From assembly GCA_000320605.2 (NCBI GenBank), contig KB445794.1:601837-665836 (forward strand): a DNA stretch of 64,000 nt, written 5' to 3'. Below are positions 50,524 through 60,750 of the stretch, piece by piece. This stretch comes from Gelatoporia subvermispora B (taxonomy: Eukaryota; Basidiomycota; Agaricomycetes; Polyporales; Gelatoporiaceae). Within the stretch, counting starts at the first letter, position 1. Every line of letters begins with the position of its first letter. The position numbers and the translations under genes are program-made. The notes beneath the pieces are model-generated. The model saw only the letters and a list, made by a program, of their open reading frames with translations. It was not told the DNA's origin and searched no databases.

Positions 50524-51073
50524 TCACGTATCTTGTGTTTCTGCAAACTCCTGCGGTGTATCATGGGATTCAGCATGATCGAGCAGGTCGTTCGGGGATA
50601 CACACCTTGATCTTGCCCGCAAGCTCGCCGCGATGTGCCAGGTACGCCGCGCCCGAGTCGGCCCACACCTGGTAATCCGTGACCTTGCCTTCATCATCAA
50701 AATCGAGCATATACACAAACTTCTCGTCCCAGCCCTGTCCCTCCCCATTGCCTTCCGCCCAAGTAAACCGCGCCGAGCCCTTGAGTGAGACCCTGCGCGC
50801 ATCCGCATCGACGGCCCAGTCGCTGAAGGACATGTCCTCGAATGTGAGGTACTTGGTAAGGAGCTGGAAGTAGGCGGGGACGGAGGTGGGGCCGGTGCGC
50901 CCGGTGAATGGTCTGCCGAGGAAGGGCGCGAGGAGCGGCAGGCCGTGCTCGAAGGCGGAGATGCTGTGGGTAGTGGAGAAGTGCGAGAGGAGCTCGTCGG
51001 GAGGTGCTTTGGATGCGAAGGCGTCGCAGAGTGCACGTGCGGAGGCAAGCAGCTGGGCGGGGGCTGGTCCCAT
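50524..51073 (-). CDS. SnoaL/NTF2-like small protein, 164 aa
   Basis: It has the alpha+beta cone fold of the NTF2/SnoaL superfamily: an opening helix (AQLLASARALCDAFASK), ELLSHFSTTHSISAFEHG, YFQLLTKYLTFEDM, then strands with FTWAEG, KFVYMLDFDDEGKVTDYQVWAD and SGAAYLAHRG. Such proteins bind or isomerise small molecules, or act as polyketide cyclases; the substrate is unknown. Two exons (51,073-50,606 and 50,550-50,524) join KIK to EFAETQDT. It converges on the CCZ1 fragment, with 42 bp between its stop and the end of that homology. Two decayed copies exist, at 49,380-49,562 and 9,549-9,652. Confidence 0.82.
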
Positions 51074-51465
51074 CCTGAGAGTTGGAAAATGTTCCGTGTT
51101 TTATTATGCACAGGACGAGTGTGCTGATGGTATTCCTGGAGGCACTTGACTTGCGCTCTTGCGATTATATATCGAAGAATTTGGGCACCAGTAAGGAGGT
51201 CGATACGAGTCTGTACATAGATGGTATGCCGTCATCGCGCGCTACTGGACGCATACTTACTTTCTCCGCGACGCTCTGCGCGTTTATCGTAGATCTCATG
51301 ATGATACTGCGCTTTCCAACCGTGGACCACGTAAGTGCCGCCACTTTCAAGAGATGAACGCAACGTGTAGCTACCGGCCGCACTATCCTAGTGCTCCTGC
51401 ACTCTGCACCGATGTTCTTGTAATTCCCTGCGTCTGCAATCCGAACGTTCAATCAGAGGTATACG
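51074..51465. other. divergent intergenic region, SnoaL-like / NMT1
   Basis: This 392-bp spacer lies between divergently oriented genes, so the two promoters must overlap here. No motif stood out. Confidence 0.5.
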
Positions 51466-53416
51466 ATGGTTAAGTCCACCAAGCAGCAAGCAGGGAGCGA
51501 TGCGCACGACGTACCTGGGACTCCCCTTCCAGAACACAAGGTTGATGTCCTTGAAGGCTAAGTCGAAGTACGAGGGCGAGACGGCGAGACAGCCATAGTG
51601 ACAGATGAGGAGACCGTCCGCCTTGCACTAGAGCAAATGAATATCAAGGACGTCACCCAAGGAAAGGCAGGAGTTCCGGGCACAGGACGGGACGCAAGGG
51701 AGCATAAAGTGCGTCATATGCATTGATTTATTTGTGTACTACGAAACTTATGAGTGTAGTTCTGGGGAGCGCAGCCCGTCCCACGGCCAGGTATGCCAGT
51801 CGCATACGCAGTTTTGTTTATGTCCTGACAGGACAGCCAGGCGAGGGTCCACCACTCGGCGACGGATACATCGAACCTTCGGAACCTCCGGAAGAGGTCC
51901 GCCAGGATCCATATCCGCTTCCGAAGGAATTTGAGTGGTCAACTCTGGATATCGACAATTCTGCACAGGTGTGTCTGCTATCAGAGAGCTTAGACATTGT
52001 ATCCTCAGGCCCTCTAGATTCGTGAGCTATACGAGCTACTATCTGCCCATTATGTCGAGGACAGCAATGCAGTGCTCCGGTTCAAATATTCCGCCGAGTT
52101 TCTAAGCTGGTACGATGCAGAGATGCATTCGAGCTCCTCCGACTGATCCAGCCTTCAGGGCACTGAAACCGCCAGGTCATCACCGGGAGTGGCACGTTGG
52201 TGTCCGCGTCGCTTCGAACAAGAAGCTCGTCGCGTTCATTTCAGCTGTACCCATCACCCTCCGCGTCCGCGACCAGTGTGTGCCGTCTTGCATACCAGAA
52301 ATATCTTCGCTCACCACGGCCCTCTAGTGTTTTGCATGCGAGTGAAGTCAGCTTCATTTGCGTGCACAAGAAGCTACGCTCCAAGCGCCTAGCGCCTGTT
52401 CTGATCAAAGAAATAACTCGGCAATGCCACCTCAAGGGGATCTTCCAGGCCCTATATACCGCTGGTGCACTGCTACCAACACCAGTATCCACTGCTCAGT
52501 ATGTTGCATCCGTAATAATTTACGGTTTCGTATCAGAATTTACGCTCCATGCGCCTGACGCCATCCAGATACCTCCACCGCGGCCTTAACATTCCGAAGC
52601 TCGTCTCTATCGGGTTCTTCCCCATTCTATCGAATATGACCGTCGCCCGTCTGGCACGTCTGTACAAGGTGCCAGAGCGGCCGCTTCTTTTAGACTCTGG
52701 GCTCCGCGAGATGGAGGAAAGGGACGTCCCGCAGGTTAGCGAGCTATTCGCGCGGTATATGCGTCGATTCGGAATGGTCCCCCTGTTCACGCTCGATGAG
52801 ATACGACACCAGTTCCTGAGTGGGATGGGCGAGGGATCCCGGGGCGCGGACTCGTGGAAGCAAGCGAGAGAAGGGCAGGTTGTGTTCACATACATTGTCG
52901 AGGTACGTGCACGTTTACTGGGTTCGGCGTGCATGCACACTGGAGTAACACATGGATACGTGACCCGGAGACGCACAAGGTCACGGATTTCGTCTCGTTC
53001 TGCTCCCTCCCATCGACTATCCTGAACTCGGACAAGCACGACGTGCTCAATGCCGCGTATCTACACTATTACGCTACGGACGTCGCGTTCGAGGGGCGTG
53101 CAGACGAAGAAGGGCTCCTCAAGAAGCGGCTCGAGCAGCTCGTCGGTGACGCGGTCATCATCGCGAGCGCGTGCGGGTTCGATGTGATGAACGGCTTGAC
53201 ACTGATGGACAATGCTCGGTTCGCGCGGGATCTCAAGGTGTGTCATGCATTGTCCCCGCTACCGCTGAGGCCGGTCTGACTTGGACATCGTAGTTTGGCC
53301 CTGGTGATGGAGTGCTGCATTATTATTTGTACAATTGGCGGACAGCACCTCTGGCAGGCATGACAACTGTTGACGGAGTGCCTGCGGGCAGGGGAATTGG
53401 AGTGGTCATGTTGTGA
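51466..53416 (+). CDS. NMT1: glycylpeptide N-tetradecanoyltransferase
   Basis: It transfers myristate from myristoyl-CoA to N-terminal glycine of proteins in the cytosol. The N-terminal exon (from ATG 51,466) has an in-frame TAA at 51,559; an intron of about 49 bp (51,541 on, with a CTAAG branch-like word) probably removes it. Then [82 protein letters not shown], and [23 protein letters not shown], the myristoyl-CoA site region. Later blocks are [30 protein letters not shown], and [13 protein letters not shown]. The C-terminus reads [16 protein letters not shown] ... GVVML, ending in the C-terminal Leu that the family uses as catalytic base. About eight introns. Confidence 0.92.
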
Positions 53417-54144
53417 TGCTGTGCGCGGAATTGTGTGATTTGTTATTATCATGTACAAGGGCTGTTGATGGAAACGGGGAATGGGATAATGGAGCAGGTC
53501 GGTTGTTCATCAAGACTTTCAGGGCTAGTGACAAGGGCGAACTCCGCGTGCAGAGCAACACCTGTTTGGATGCGTTATGGGATCCGAGAGCCAGTGCGAG
53601 CAGAGGTGCCTTTGAATGGGTTGCCCCGTGCGATGGCCCAAAGCAAGTAGTGGGGGTGGCTGTGCGAGTGGAGTAGGTTATTCACACGTGACTGGCAGCT
53701 TGGCGCGGGGTAGGTTATTGCGGGAAGTGCCGGACGATCGGTGACTGTGCGCGCCTGGCGGTGTCGCATTGTCGCTCGCAGCGGGCGGCTCGCAGCGGCG
53801 TCGCTTGGTTCAGTGCCGGCCGCGTCTTGCCACTCGCCTCGAGGCAAAGCCACCTGGCAAAGCGAGCCCAACACCTCCTGCGACCTCCAGCCTTCTGCCA
53901 GCAACGAGCACCGCAGGCGGAGGATCTGCGCGTCGCCATCACCGGTCTGTCTCGCGGAAATCATGAGCCATCGGTACTCCTCCCGCTCCAGCTTCGGTGC
54001 GTCTCCTTCCCTCCTTCCCTTTCCCGCATTCATTTTCCCAACACCTATAAGTATACCCCCGCTCGCTTCTGCCTCCCCGGCCCTCGCTTGCAACCCCTCA
54101 TACTTATATCCCCCCTCACGCGTCGATACCCAAAATTGTCACTC
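53417..54144. other. intergenic, promoter of the coiled-coil membrane protein gene
   Basis: Overlapping GC-rich frames in several phases (for example 53,741-54,286) look like non-coding shadows. Pyrimidine-rich sequence at 54,000-54,110 is a likely transcription-start region. An upstream in-frame start at 53,964 cannot be excluded for the next gene. Confidence 0.45.
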
Positions 54145-55313
54145 ATGGCGAACCCCACAGGCGACGAGGACAGGCAGGATCCTGTCCCCCGTGTCAGCAA
54201 CCAGCAAGAGACGCAGCGCTCCTCCGAGAGCCCTACCGCAGAGCCTGCGTGAGCCCTACTTTGCTCCTTCGCTGCCGCGCATGTGATTCTGATTACGACC
54301 CTGCGCAGTCCTGGCACGCTCGGCGCCGTCTTCGAGTGTGTCTCGCGCCGCGCCCTCCAGTACGAGAGGCAGATCCAGGACCTCGAGGTGCGCTCTGTCT
54401 TCTGTCCTGCCACGCCACTTACTGACTGCTGAGTGCTCTCAGGCAAAGCTCACCGTCGACCTGAGCAACTCGCGCGCGATTGAGAACCTCCTGCACGAGG
54501 TCTTTTCAGGGCTCCAGGTGCGTCCTCAACCTTGCTCGCTCGGACTGCACTTCTCATGGCGGATATGTGTGTAGCAAACGCAGCACCGCGCGGACGCGGC
54601 TCTTGCGTCGACCGTGCCGAGCGTCCAACACGCGCTCGAGGAGGACCTCGACGAGCTCCGCGTGCTCGAGCACTCGCTTCCCATCGTCGGCCGCCAGGTG
54701 CACGACATCCGCAATGTATACGACCGCGGGCGCGACAAGGTGCGCATCCTCCCTCTTCATCCCTTCTTCGTCATCCGTCCTTGCTGCCGCTCTCGCCTCG
54801 GGCTGCGTCTCGGGGATGGTAATCCGGGTTTGTCCTAGCATGCGCCGTCGTGATTACGCACCGCGCACGCCGTGATTAACTCCCTTGATGCGTGCGCTCG
54901 GCCTCTCATCTTGGCTAGCGCGCCTCCGCAGCCCGTCCCACATGTCCTCCGTCCCACCCCATCCTCCATCCAGTGCTGACATCCTCGCCTTCCGGTACAG
55001 GCCCAAGAGCTCGTCTCCGCGCTGGAGTGGCTTAACACGCCGCTCTCCCTCCGGCTGCGCACAATTATCTTCACGTCGAACGCACCCGTGTCCACGCGCT
55101 GGAAAGCCCTCATTGTGCGTCCCCCTTCCCTCTCCCCGTTAGCTGAATCCTGATTTTTCTCTCTTTCCTTCGCCCTCTCCCGAACGATCACTGCAGCGCT
55201 CGCTCTTCGCCTTTGCCTTCCTCGCGTGCATGTGGATCGGGTGGATCACGCTCCGCGGCGCCGTCCGCGCGCATAGGCAGCGCCTCGTCTGGGGCGAGCA
55301 CCTCATGAGCTGA
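54145..55313 (+). CDS. coiled-coil single-pass membrane protein, unknown family
   Basis: Six exons are inferred. They give MANPTGDEDRQD..., GTLGAVFECVSRRALQYERQIQDLE, AKLTVDLSNSRAIENLLHEVFSGLQ, HALEEDLDELRVLEHSLPIVGRQVHDIRNVYDRGRDK, and AQELVSALEWLNTPLSLRLRTIIF. The last exon is SLFAFAFLACMWIGWITLRGAVRAHRQRLVWGEHLMS (TGA 55,311-55,313), a single hydrophobic span near the C-terminus. The splices are phase-consistent. The long intron between 54,741 and about 55,001 is the least certain. A cytosolic coiled coil with a C-terminal anchor suggests a tethering or organelle-surface role, but this is only inference. Confidence 0.65.
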
Positions 55314-56220
55314 CCTCCCTCCCGGCGCTGCGTGCCAAGTGCGCGTCGCGCAACTTTGCTGCGCCGCGCCGCCAAGTCCGACCCGCGATTCGCTCAGGCC
55401 CAGGTCCCATCCACTCACACAGGACGTGCTTCCATACGCGAGCCTCGCGGGACGCGCGCAAGACCGCGCCGAGATTCCTCCGAGCGCCCATGACGGGTGC
55501 ATTCGCATTCAGCCACTCCACCTCGCTCCCGCGATCCTGTTCTGCATGCTTGCTTCTGCCCTCGCTGCTCTGTCCCGTGCTGTCCCTTACATTTCTCTGC
55601 GCCCCGTTTCTCGTTCGATTCCCCGTTTCATCAGTTCTAGTTCTCGGATTCGGACACAAGCAACGCGGACATAGATGCCGCCCCGTGTATTATAGATATA
55701 CCGGATACCGGCCCACGCTCTTTCTTGCTCTCATCTCATCTTTCACCTTCCGTATATCATCTCTTGCAACGCTCCTGCGCGCTGAGACGCGCGGGACGCT
55801 CCCGTGTAACATTATCTGTTCATATCGTCTGCTTATATCACTAGAGCCCCCGCCCCCGTTTCTCCCCTAGTTCGGTACGGTCGCTTACGAGCGGATACGA
55901 GTTGGCAGTTGACGAATGACAAAGTGCTCTTTGATAACATACCACTGTGTTGTGTGAATGTGATTTGCAACGCTGATCGCGCACTTGATCAGATATCACG
56001 CGTAAGTACAGAATGCGCAGTCAGTTCGCCGTGATGCGCACATCCGCACATGAATCCGCAATTGTGACTGAGTACAGTGGTGCGATCCTCTGACAAAAGG
56101 CGTTATCCGTCTTGGCATCGCGCAACAACGAAGCCAGAGCGCACTCAGACATCCTCCGAGACACATACTCCATAACATTCCAGCATGACACGCCCGATCA
56201 CACATCTAAATCTCCCCCAT
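55314..56220. other. convergent intergenic region
   Basis: This 0.9 kb region lies between the convergent membrane-protein and COQ3 genes. Frames are GC-driven and carry no domain. It contains both 3' ends. Confidence 0.45.
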
Positions 56221-57591
56221 CTAATCCTCCCGCGGCCGACGGACCCAGAAGAGATAATTCACCGCTTCGGCACACTCCTTCCCAGGCGCGCCGCGCGGGA
56301 CGAGCGTCCACTCCCCGTTCCACGGCACGTACACGATCCCGCGCGTCTCCGCCTCCGTGCGTGCGGGCACGCCGCCGTACAGCCGCGAGATCCACGGTCG
56401 TGTTGCGTCTGCTGCAGATTCTGCGGATGTCGAGGGTGTTGGGGTTGAAAGTGTTGTAGAGGTAGAGGGAGAAGGGGGCGAGCGATAGGCCTGGAAGAAG
56501 CCGAGGAGCTCGGCGGGCTTGACGTACTTGGCGTAGGTGTGCGTGCCGGGGGTGACAAGTCGGAGGAGGTGCTCCGCGGCGAAGATCGTGAGGAGGTACG
56601 CAAGCGGCGTGCGCGAGATCGTCGAGAGGAAGAGATGCCCGCCGGGCTAGTCGGACCAAGAGTCAGAGTCAGCATGAGACAAGTGCACAGAAAGAAGGGA
56701 TGGACGCACCTTGACAAGCTCGGCGCAGTGCTGCAGGAACTGCCGCGGGTTGTCGACGTGCTCGAGGACCTCCATCGAGCAGACAACGTCGAAGCGCCGC
56801 GGGCCCTCGCGCGCGAGGAGCGCCTCGACGGACGTGTGCTCGTAGCGCAGCTGGCCGCCCTTCGTATGCGACGATGAGGATGCGCTCGGGCCGCTGTCGG
56901 AGAAGCGGAGGGCGGGGTCAGAGGACGCATGCAGCGAGGCGATGGTGATGTTCGAGGCAGACGCGTCGATGCCTAAGGTGTTCCCGCCTTGGCGGGCGAG
57001 GCTCTGGATCGGGTGTTAGGGTAGACGCAGTGAGGTGTGAGGGAGTGTGTACCTCACAGAGCAGACCTCCCCCGCAGCCGACGTCGAGCACATCGAGGCC
57101 TTGCAGGACGTTTCGCTCCCGTTCAGCAGACAGTTCTCCTTCGTCGTCCCTCATAATTTCTAGCTAACGGCGTGAGCATGAGACGTGTACGGAGGTTGAG
57201 TGAGATGATGGCCGTGTCGCTGCACTCCTGTTGCGACGCGCAGACGGCCGACGACGTGGAGAACGCTGCTCACAACTTTGTCCCTGATAAACTGCATCCT
57301 GACAGGGTTCATCTTGTGGAGGAGTCCAAACTCGCCGCGCTCGTCCCACCACATGGACGAGAGACGAGAAAAGTGCGCAATCTCATCTGGGTTCACACTC
57401 GAGTGCGAGGTATCGGCAGCTTGCGAAGTGGTCGCCGACGAGAGAGTTCGCCTTGACTGATGAGCGAGAGATCTGATATGTATGAACGATGGTGTCCGTC
57501 GGAGGGCAGTCAGGAGATCGCGTCGCACAGCTCGCATGGTCGGAACAAGTCGCCGCGTGGTGGCGGATGGGAGCAGACGCAAGGTGAGCAC
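56221..57591 (-). CDS. COQ3: ubiquinone biosynthesis O-methyltransferase Coq3, mitochondrial
   Basis: It performs both O-methylations of coenzyme Q synthesis, using S-adenosylmethionine, on the matrix side of the inner membrane. The Arg/Ser/Thr-rich, acid-poor N-terminus is a good mitochondrial targeting signal. Then HFSRLSSMWWDERGEFGLLHKMNPVRMQFIRDKV, an intron ending TTAG at about 57,167, LEIMRDDEGEL, and the SAM-binding motif I LDVLDVGCGGGLLCE. Further on: LGIDASASNI, RRFDVVCSMEVLEHVDNP, and PGGHLFLSTISRTPLAYLLTIF. The frame ends NYLFWVRRPRED at TAG 56,221. The C-terminal half has an insert richer in Ser/Thr than usual (near 56,430-56,490). About five exons; a downstream Met at 57,537 is an alternative start. 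Confidence 0.9.
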
Positions 57592-57780
57592 AACGCGTCA
57601 CCGACGCGTCTAGGCGCCCGATATCAGTGCACGTGAATATCATGTGACCAGAATGACGGTCGCTGCTGAGCTAATCGACTGTGGCTGAGACTGTACAGTT
57701 CATACCGGATTTGTCCACACGCTATTCATCGCCCAACCGCAAGCACGCCCAGCAGCCCGCCCCGACAAAATACATCAAGA
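57592..57780. promoter_or_regulatory. bidirectional promoter, COQ3 / eL43
   Basis: Divergent start codons lie 189 bp apart. CT-rich sequence precedes the ribosomal protein start, as is common for such genes. Confidence 0.45.
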
Positions 57781-58373
57781 TGGTGCGTCCTGCTGCCCGT
57801 CCGAGTGCCCAGATGTCATGCAGGAGAGACTAATGTTACTGTGATTCCGCAGACGAAGCGTACTCGCAAGGTTGGCGTGACCGGAAAGTACGGTACCGTG
57901 AGTAGAGACGTTGCTGCAAGCCCAGGCGGAATGGAGGGGAACTGATGGATTGGTCGTGTGTGTTTAGCGTTACGGTGCTTCGCTCCGTAAGCAGGTCAAA
58001 AAGGTGCGTGTTTGCACAGAAACGAGAGAAGATACGTGGACTGACTGGACTTGTAATTTCAGATGGAAATCACCCAGCACGCCCGCTACACCTGCACCTT
58101 CTGCGGCAAGGTGCGCCTGTCACGTCAACAGAACTGGAGGGGAAATGGCTAACGTGCGTGCAATATCCAGGACTCCGTGAAGCGTCAGGCTGTCGGTATC
58201 TGGCGGTGCAACTCCTGCAAGAAGGTCATTGCTGGTGGCGCCTGGACTGTTTCGACAACAGCGGCTGCGACCGTCCGCAGGTACGCCCGCATCTTGCACT
58301 GGATATCCTGGATAAATTTACTGACTTCACTCTTAGCACTGTCCGCCGTCTGCGCGAGATCACCGAGGCATAG
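57781..58373 (+). CDS. RPL43: 60S ribosomal protein eL43 (L37a), 92 aa
   Basis: It is a zinc-binding protein of the large ribosomal subunit. Six exons (57,781-57,783; 57,853-57,897; 57,968-58,003; 58,063-58,110; 58,171-58,280; 58,337-58,373) sum to 279 nt, exactly the usual 92 residues plus stop. The first exon is only the ATG. The product reads [27 protein letters not shown], then the zinc ribbon YTCTFCGK ... [25 protein letters not shown], and [11 protein letters not shown]. Dense introns in a ribosomal gene are usual in Agaricomycetes. Confidence 0.97.
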
Positions 58374-58625
58374 GCCATTCCAGTCGTTGTTCTTTATGCT
58401 CTGTTTGTCTCGTACGCATACTCTATGCTCTTATGAGGAGCCCTCGCCAATTCACTCGCATGCTTTCCGGTGTACAACATGATATACTCAGGAGTGATAT
58501 CCGTTGGATTGCCCGTTCGAGTTGCTGGTCAAATTGGCCAAAAACATTGATCATAACATGTGGTCCAATTCACCATCCTATATTGCGAGTACACCAATGC
58601 AATAGATTACAGACATAAATAACGA

Positions 58626-60127
58626 TCACACTTCCACCTGTGCATCATCACTGTGGGGCTCGGAGCCCTCTTCACCATCCTCTGCCTCTTCCTCATCGTC
58701 ATCCTCCTCATCGCTCTCATCATCGTCACTCTCACTTTCATGGAAAGTGAGCGAAATGAACTCATCTCCAAGTTGTGCGTCTTCCGCATAGCCCGGATGA
58801 GCGCTGGAAATATTGTTAGTCCCAGCACCAGATTCAACAGAGGAAGTGAGTGCAGGTGTAGAACTCTGCGCTGAACCAGAATCGCCTGAGATTGTTGCCG
58901 AGGAAACAGTGGCTGCCGCCTTTCGGTTGCGGTTCGCGCGGATGACATGGGGCAGCTTGCAACCCTTGGTCGTGCACGCACCCTTCTCCGCAAAGTCGGG
59001 ACACTCGCGGATGTGCTGCTTGTCGCAGTCCAGGCCCTTCTCACAGTAGCCCAGCACTGCGAAGTCACGGCACACACCGTCGCGCTGGCCCACACGAACA
59101 TGCGGGAACGGACAGTTCGCCCGCGTGCAGCGACCATTGTTAGCGAAGTGCACACAGAGCGGCGTGCGCTCCGGTGTCGGGTCGTGCGAAAGGGGACACG
59201 TCTCAGCAGTATTCGGACAGTTCCCTTGCAGGAAATTCCAGCAGATAGCTATCTTGGCGGGGTCGTGCTGGTACGGGCAGGTAAGACCCCGGTTGCAGGC
59301 ACCTGTGAGAATGGAACGTGAATAGACACCGTCGCATATTCGTGTTCATGAGTTATCTCTGATTATCGCGAGGGAGTACGCACCTGTAGTAGTGAAGCGA
59401 GGGCACGGCTTGTCGACATACTTGGCTCGCTTCGTCGACAACCGTCGTGACCTATGAGAGTGTATCAGCAAGCACGAGGTATTATTAACGGAGGCGGAAA
59501 CCGACTGATACGGCCTGCGGCTGTTGTTGAGAGTCATGTTGCGGCCCGTGGGTCGGCCGCGTCTTGATACTTTAGGCTTATAGACACGAGCATTGTTCAT
59601 CAAAGCCCCTGCCTTAGTGCGGCGGAAGTCGGTGTGGGGTACCGTGGGCGGGGTGAGCTTATGGGCACTGGGAGGCTTGGCCACTAAAGGAAGAACGGTG
59701 TGAGTTCCGATGGCTGGATCGTGGTGTTCATAATGCATGAGTGTTGACATACAGTCCTTGCGCACGAGTGATCGAGCCGAGGACTCGAAGGTTACCCCGG
59801 CGATAACAACGTCACGTTTCTCCGCGGCTGAAAGAGGTCTTGTCGGAGGCACAGATGGCGGAGCTTGTGCTGGGGGTTGAGGGGCTGGCGGCGTTGGCTT
59901 TGCGGACTTGCTGAGGGGCTTGTAATTGGGGTTGACATACACATTGTTCCTGGGTCTTGCGGTGTAGGCGGGTGCTCTTGCTGTTGTTGGCGCTCCGGTC
60001 TTGTGTCGGTTGATGGCACCTGCAGATTGCGTCAATCCAAGTGCATGCAAGCACGATGCAATTACAAACCTGTTAAACGTTCGATTTCGAGCTTGAGAGC
60101 TGCTGCCGATGTTGATGGAGAGTCCAT
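58626..60127 (-). CDS. five-finger CCCH zinc-finger protein (ZC3H3-like)
   Basis: It is probably an RNA-binding nuclear protein in mRNA 3'-end processing or export, as for animal ZC3H3. Exon 1 (from ATG 60,127) gives MDSPSTSAAALKLEIERLT, joined to GAINRHKTGAPTTARAP. A Pro-rich linker and a basic stretch (RRLSTKRAKYVDKPCPRF) lead to five CCCH fingers in series: CPRFTTTGAC..., CWNFLQGNC..., CVHFANNGRC..., CRDFAVLGYC..., and CPDFAEKGAC.... An intron lies inside the first finger (acceptor near 59,303). The end is strongly acidic (SESDDDESDEEDDDEEE). The alternative YTH1/CPSF30 assignment is less likely because of the long N-terminus. Confidence 0.85.
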
Positions 60128-60750
60128 GTTGGTACGGGTGAGACAAAAGGTGTCCTTGAGTAAGTGGCTGACGTGTGGTAATCACTCTGTCCTCCAAGCA
60201 ACGCCAAATAAAAGTGTGGCCGGTCCCGGGCGCCTTAGTTAGTATGGCTTCGGTGCAGGTCCCAGTCCAGACTCCAGCGACGAGTCACGGATTCGCGGAA
60301 CTCGCTTTACAGAACGGGTCAGGACTATTTGGCAAACCGAAACCATACTTGATTTTCCGAACATGCAGCGCGGAATGAGACGCGTTTCTTCCAGGTTTAA
60401 GGACCGATGTCCGAGGGACTCTCGACAATTTCACACGAGTCGAAGTGTTCTTCGAATTCAAGAAACCGATGTACTTGTCACAAGCAGTAGCACACAAATG
60501 TTTCATATCGTTTAATACAGACCTGCTGTATTCTCTTATCAGGTAGAATCTGAGCAATGATATCAAATACAACACGCAGACAGTCAGACATTTCTATCGC
60601 AATCCAACGTACAATGACAACAACCATGGAAGCAAAGATACATTACCGGCCCATGCTAACGCCCTAGACCCTGAGGTACGGGATTTATCAGAGCGTAGTC
60701 GCCACCGAGCGGCATCTAGCTGACTCACCTCAAAAAATAAATACAGAACT
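60128..60750. other. intergenic between two minus-strand genes
   Basis: This 623-bp stretch holds the promoter of the CCCH gene and the 3' region of the checkpoint gene. Frames are short and nothing else is recognised. Confidence 0.5.
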
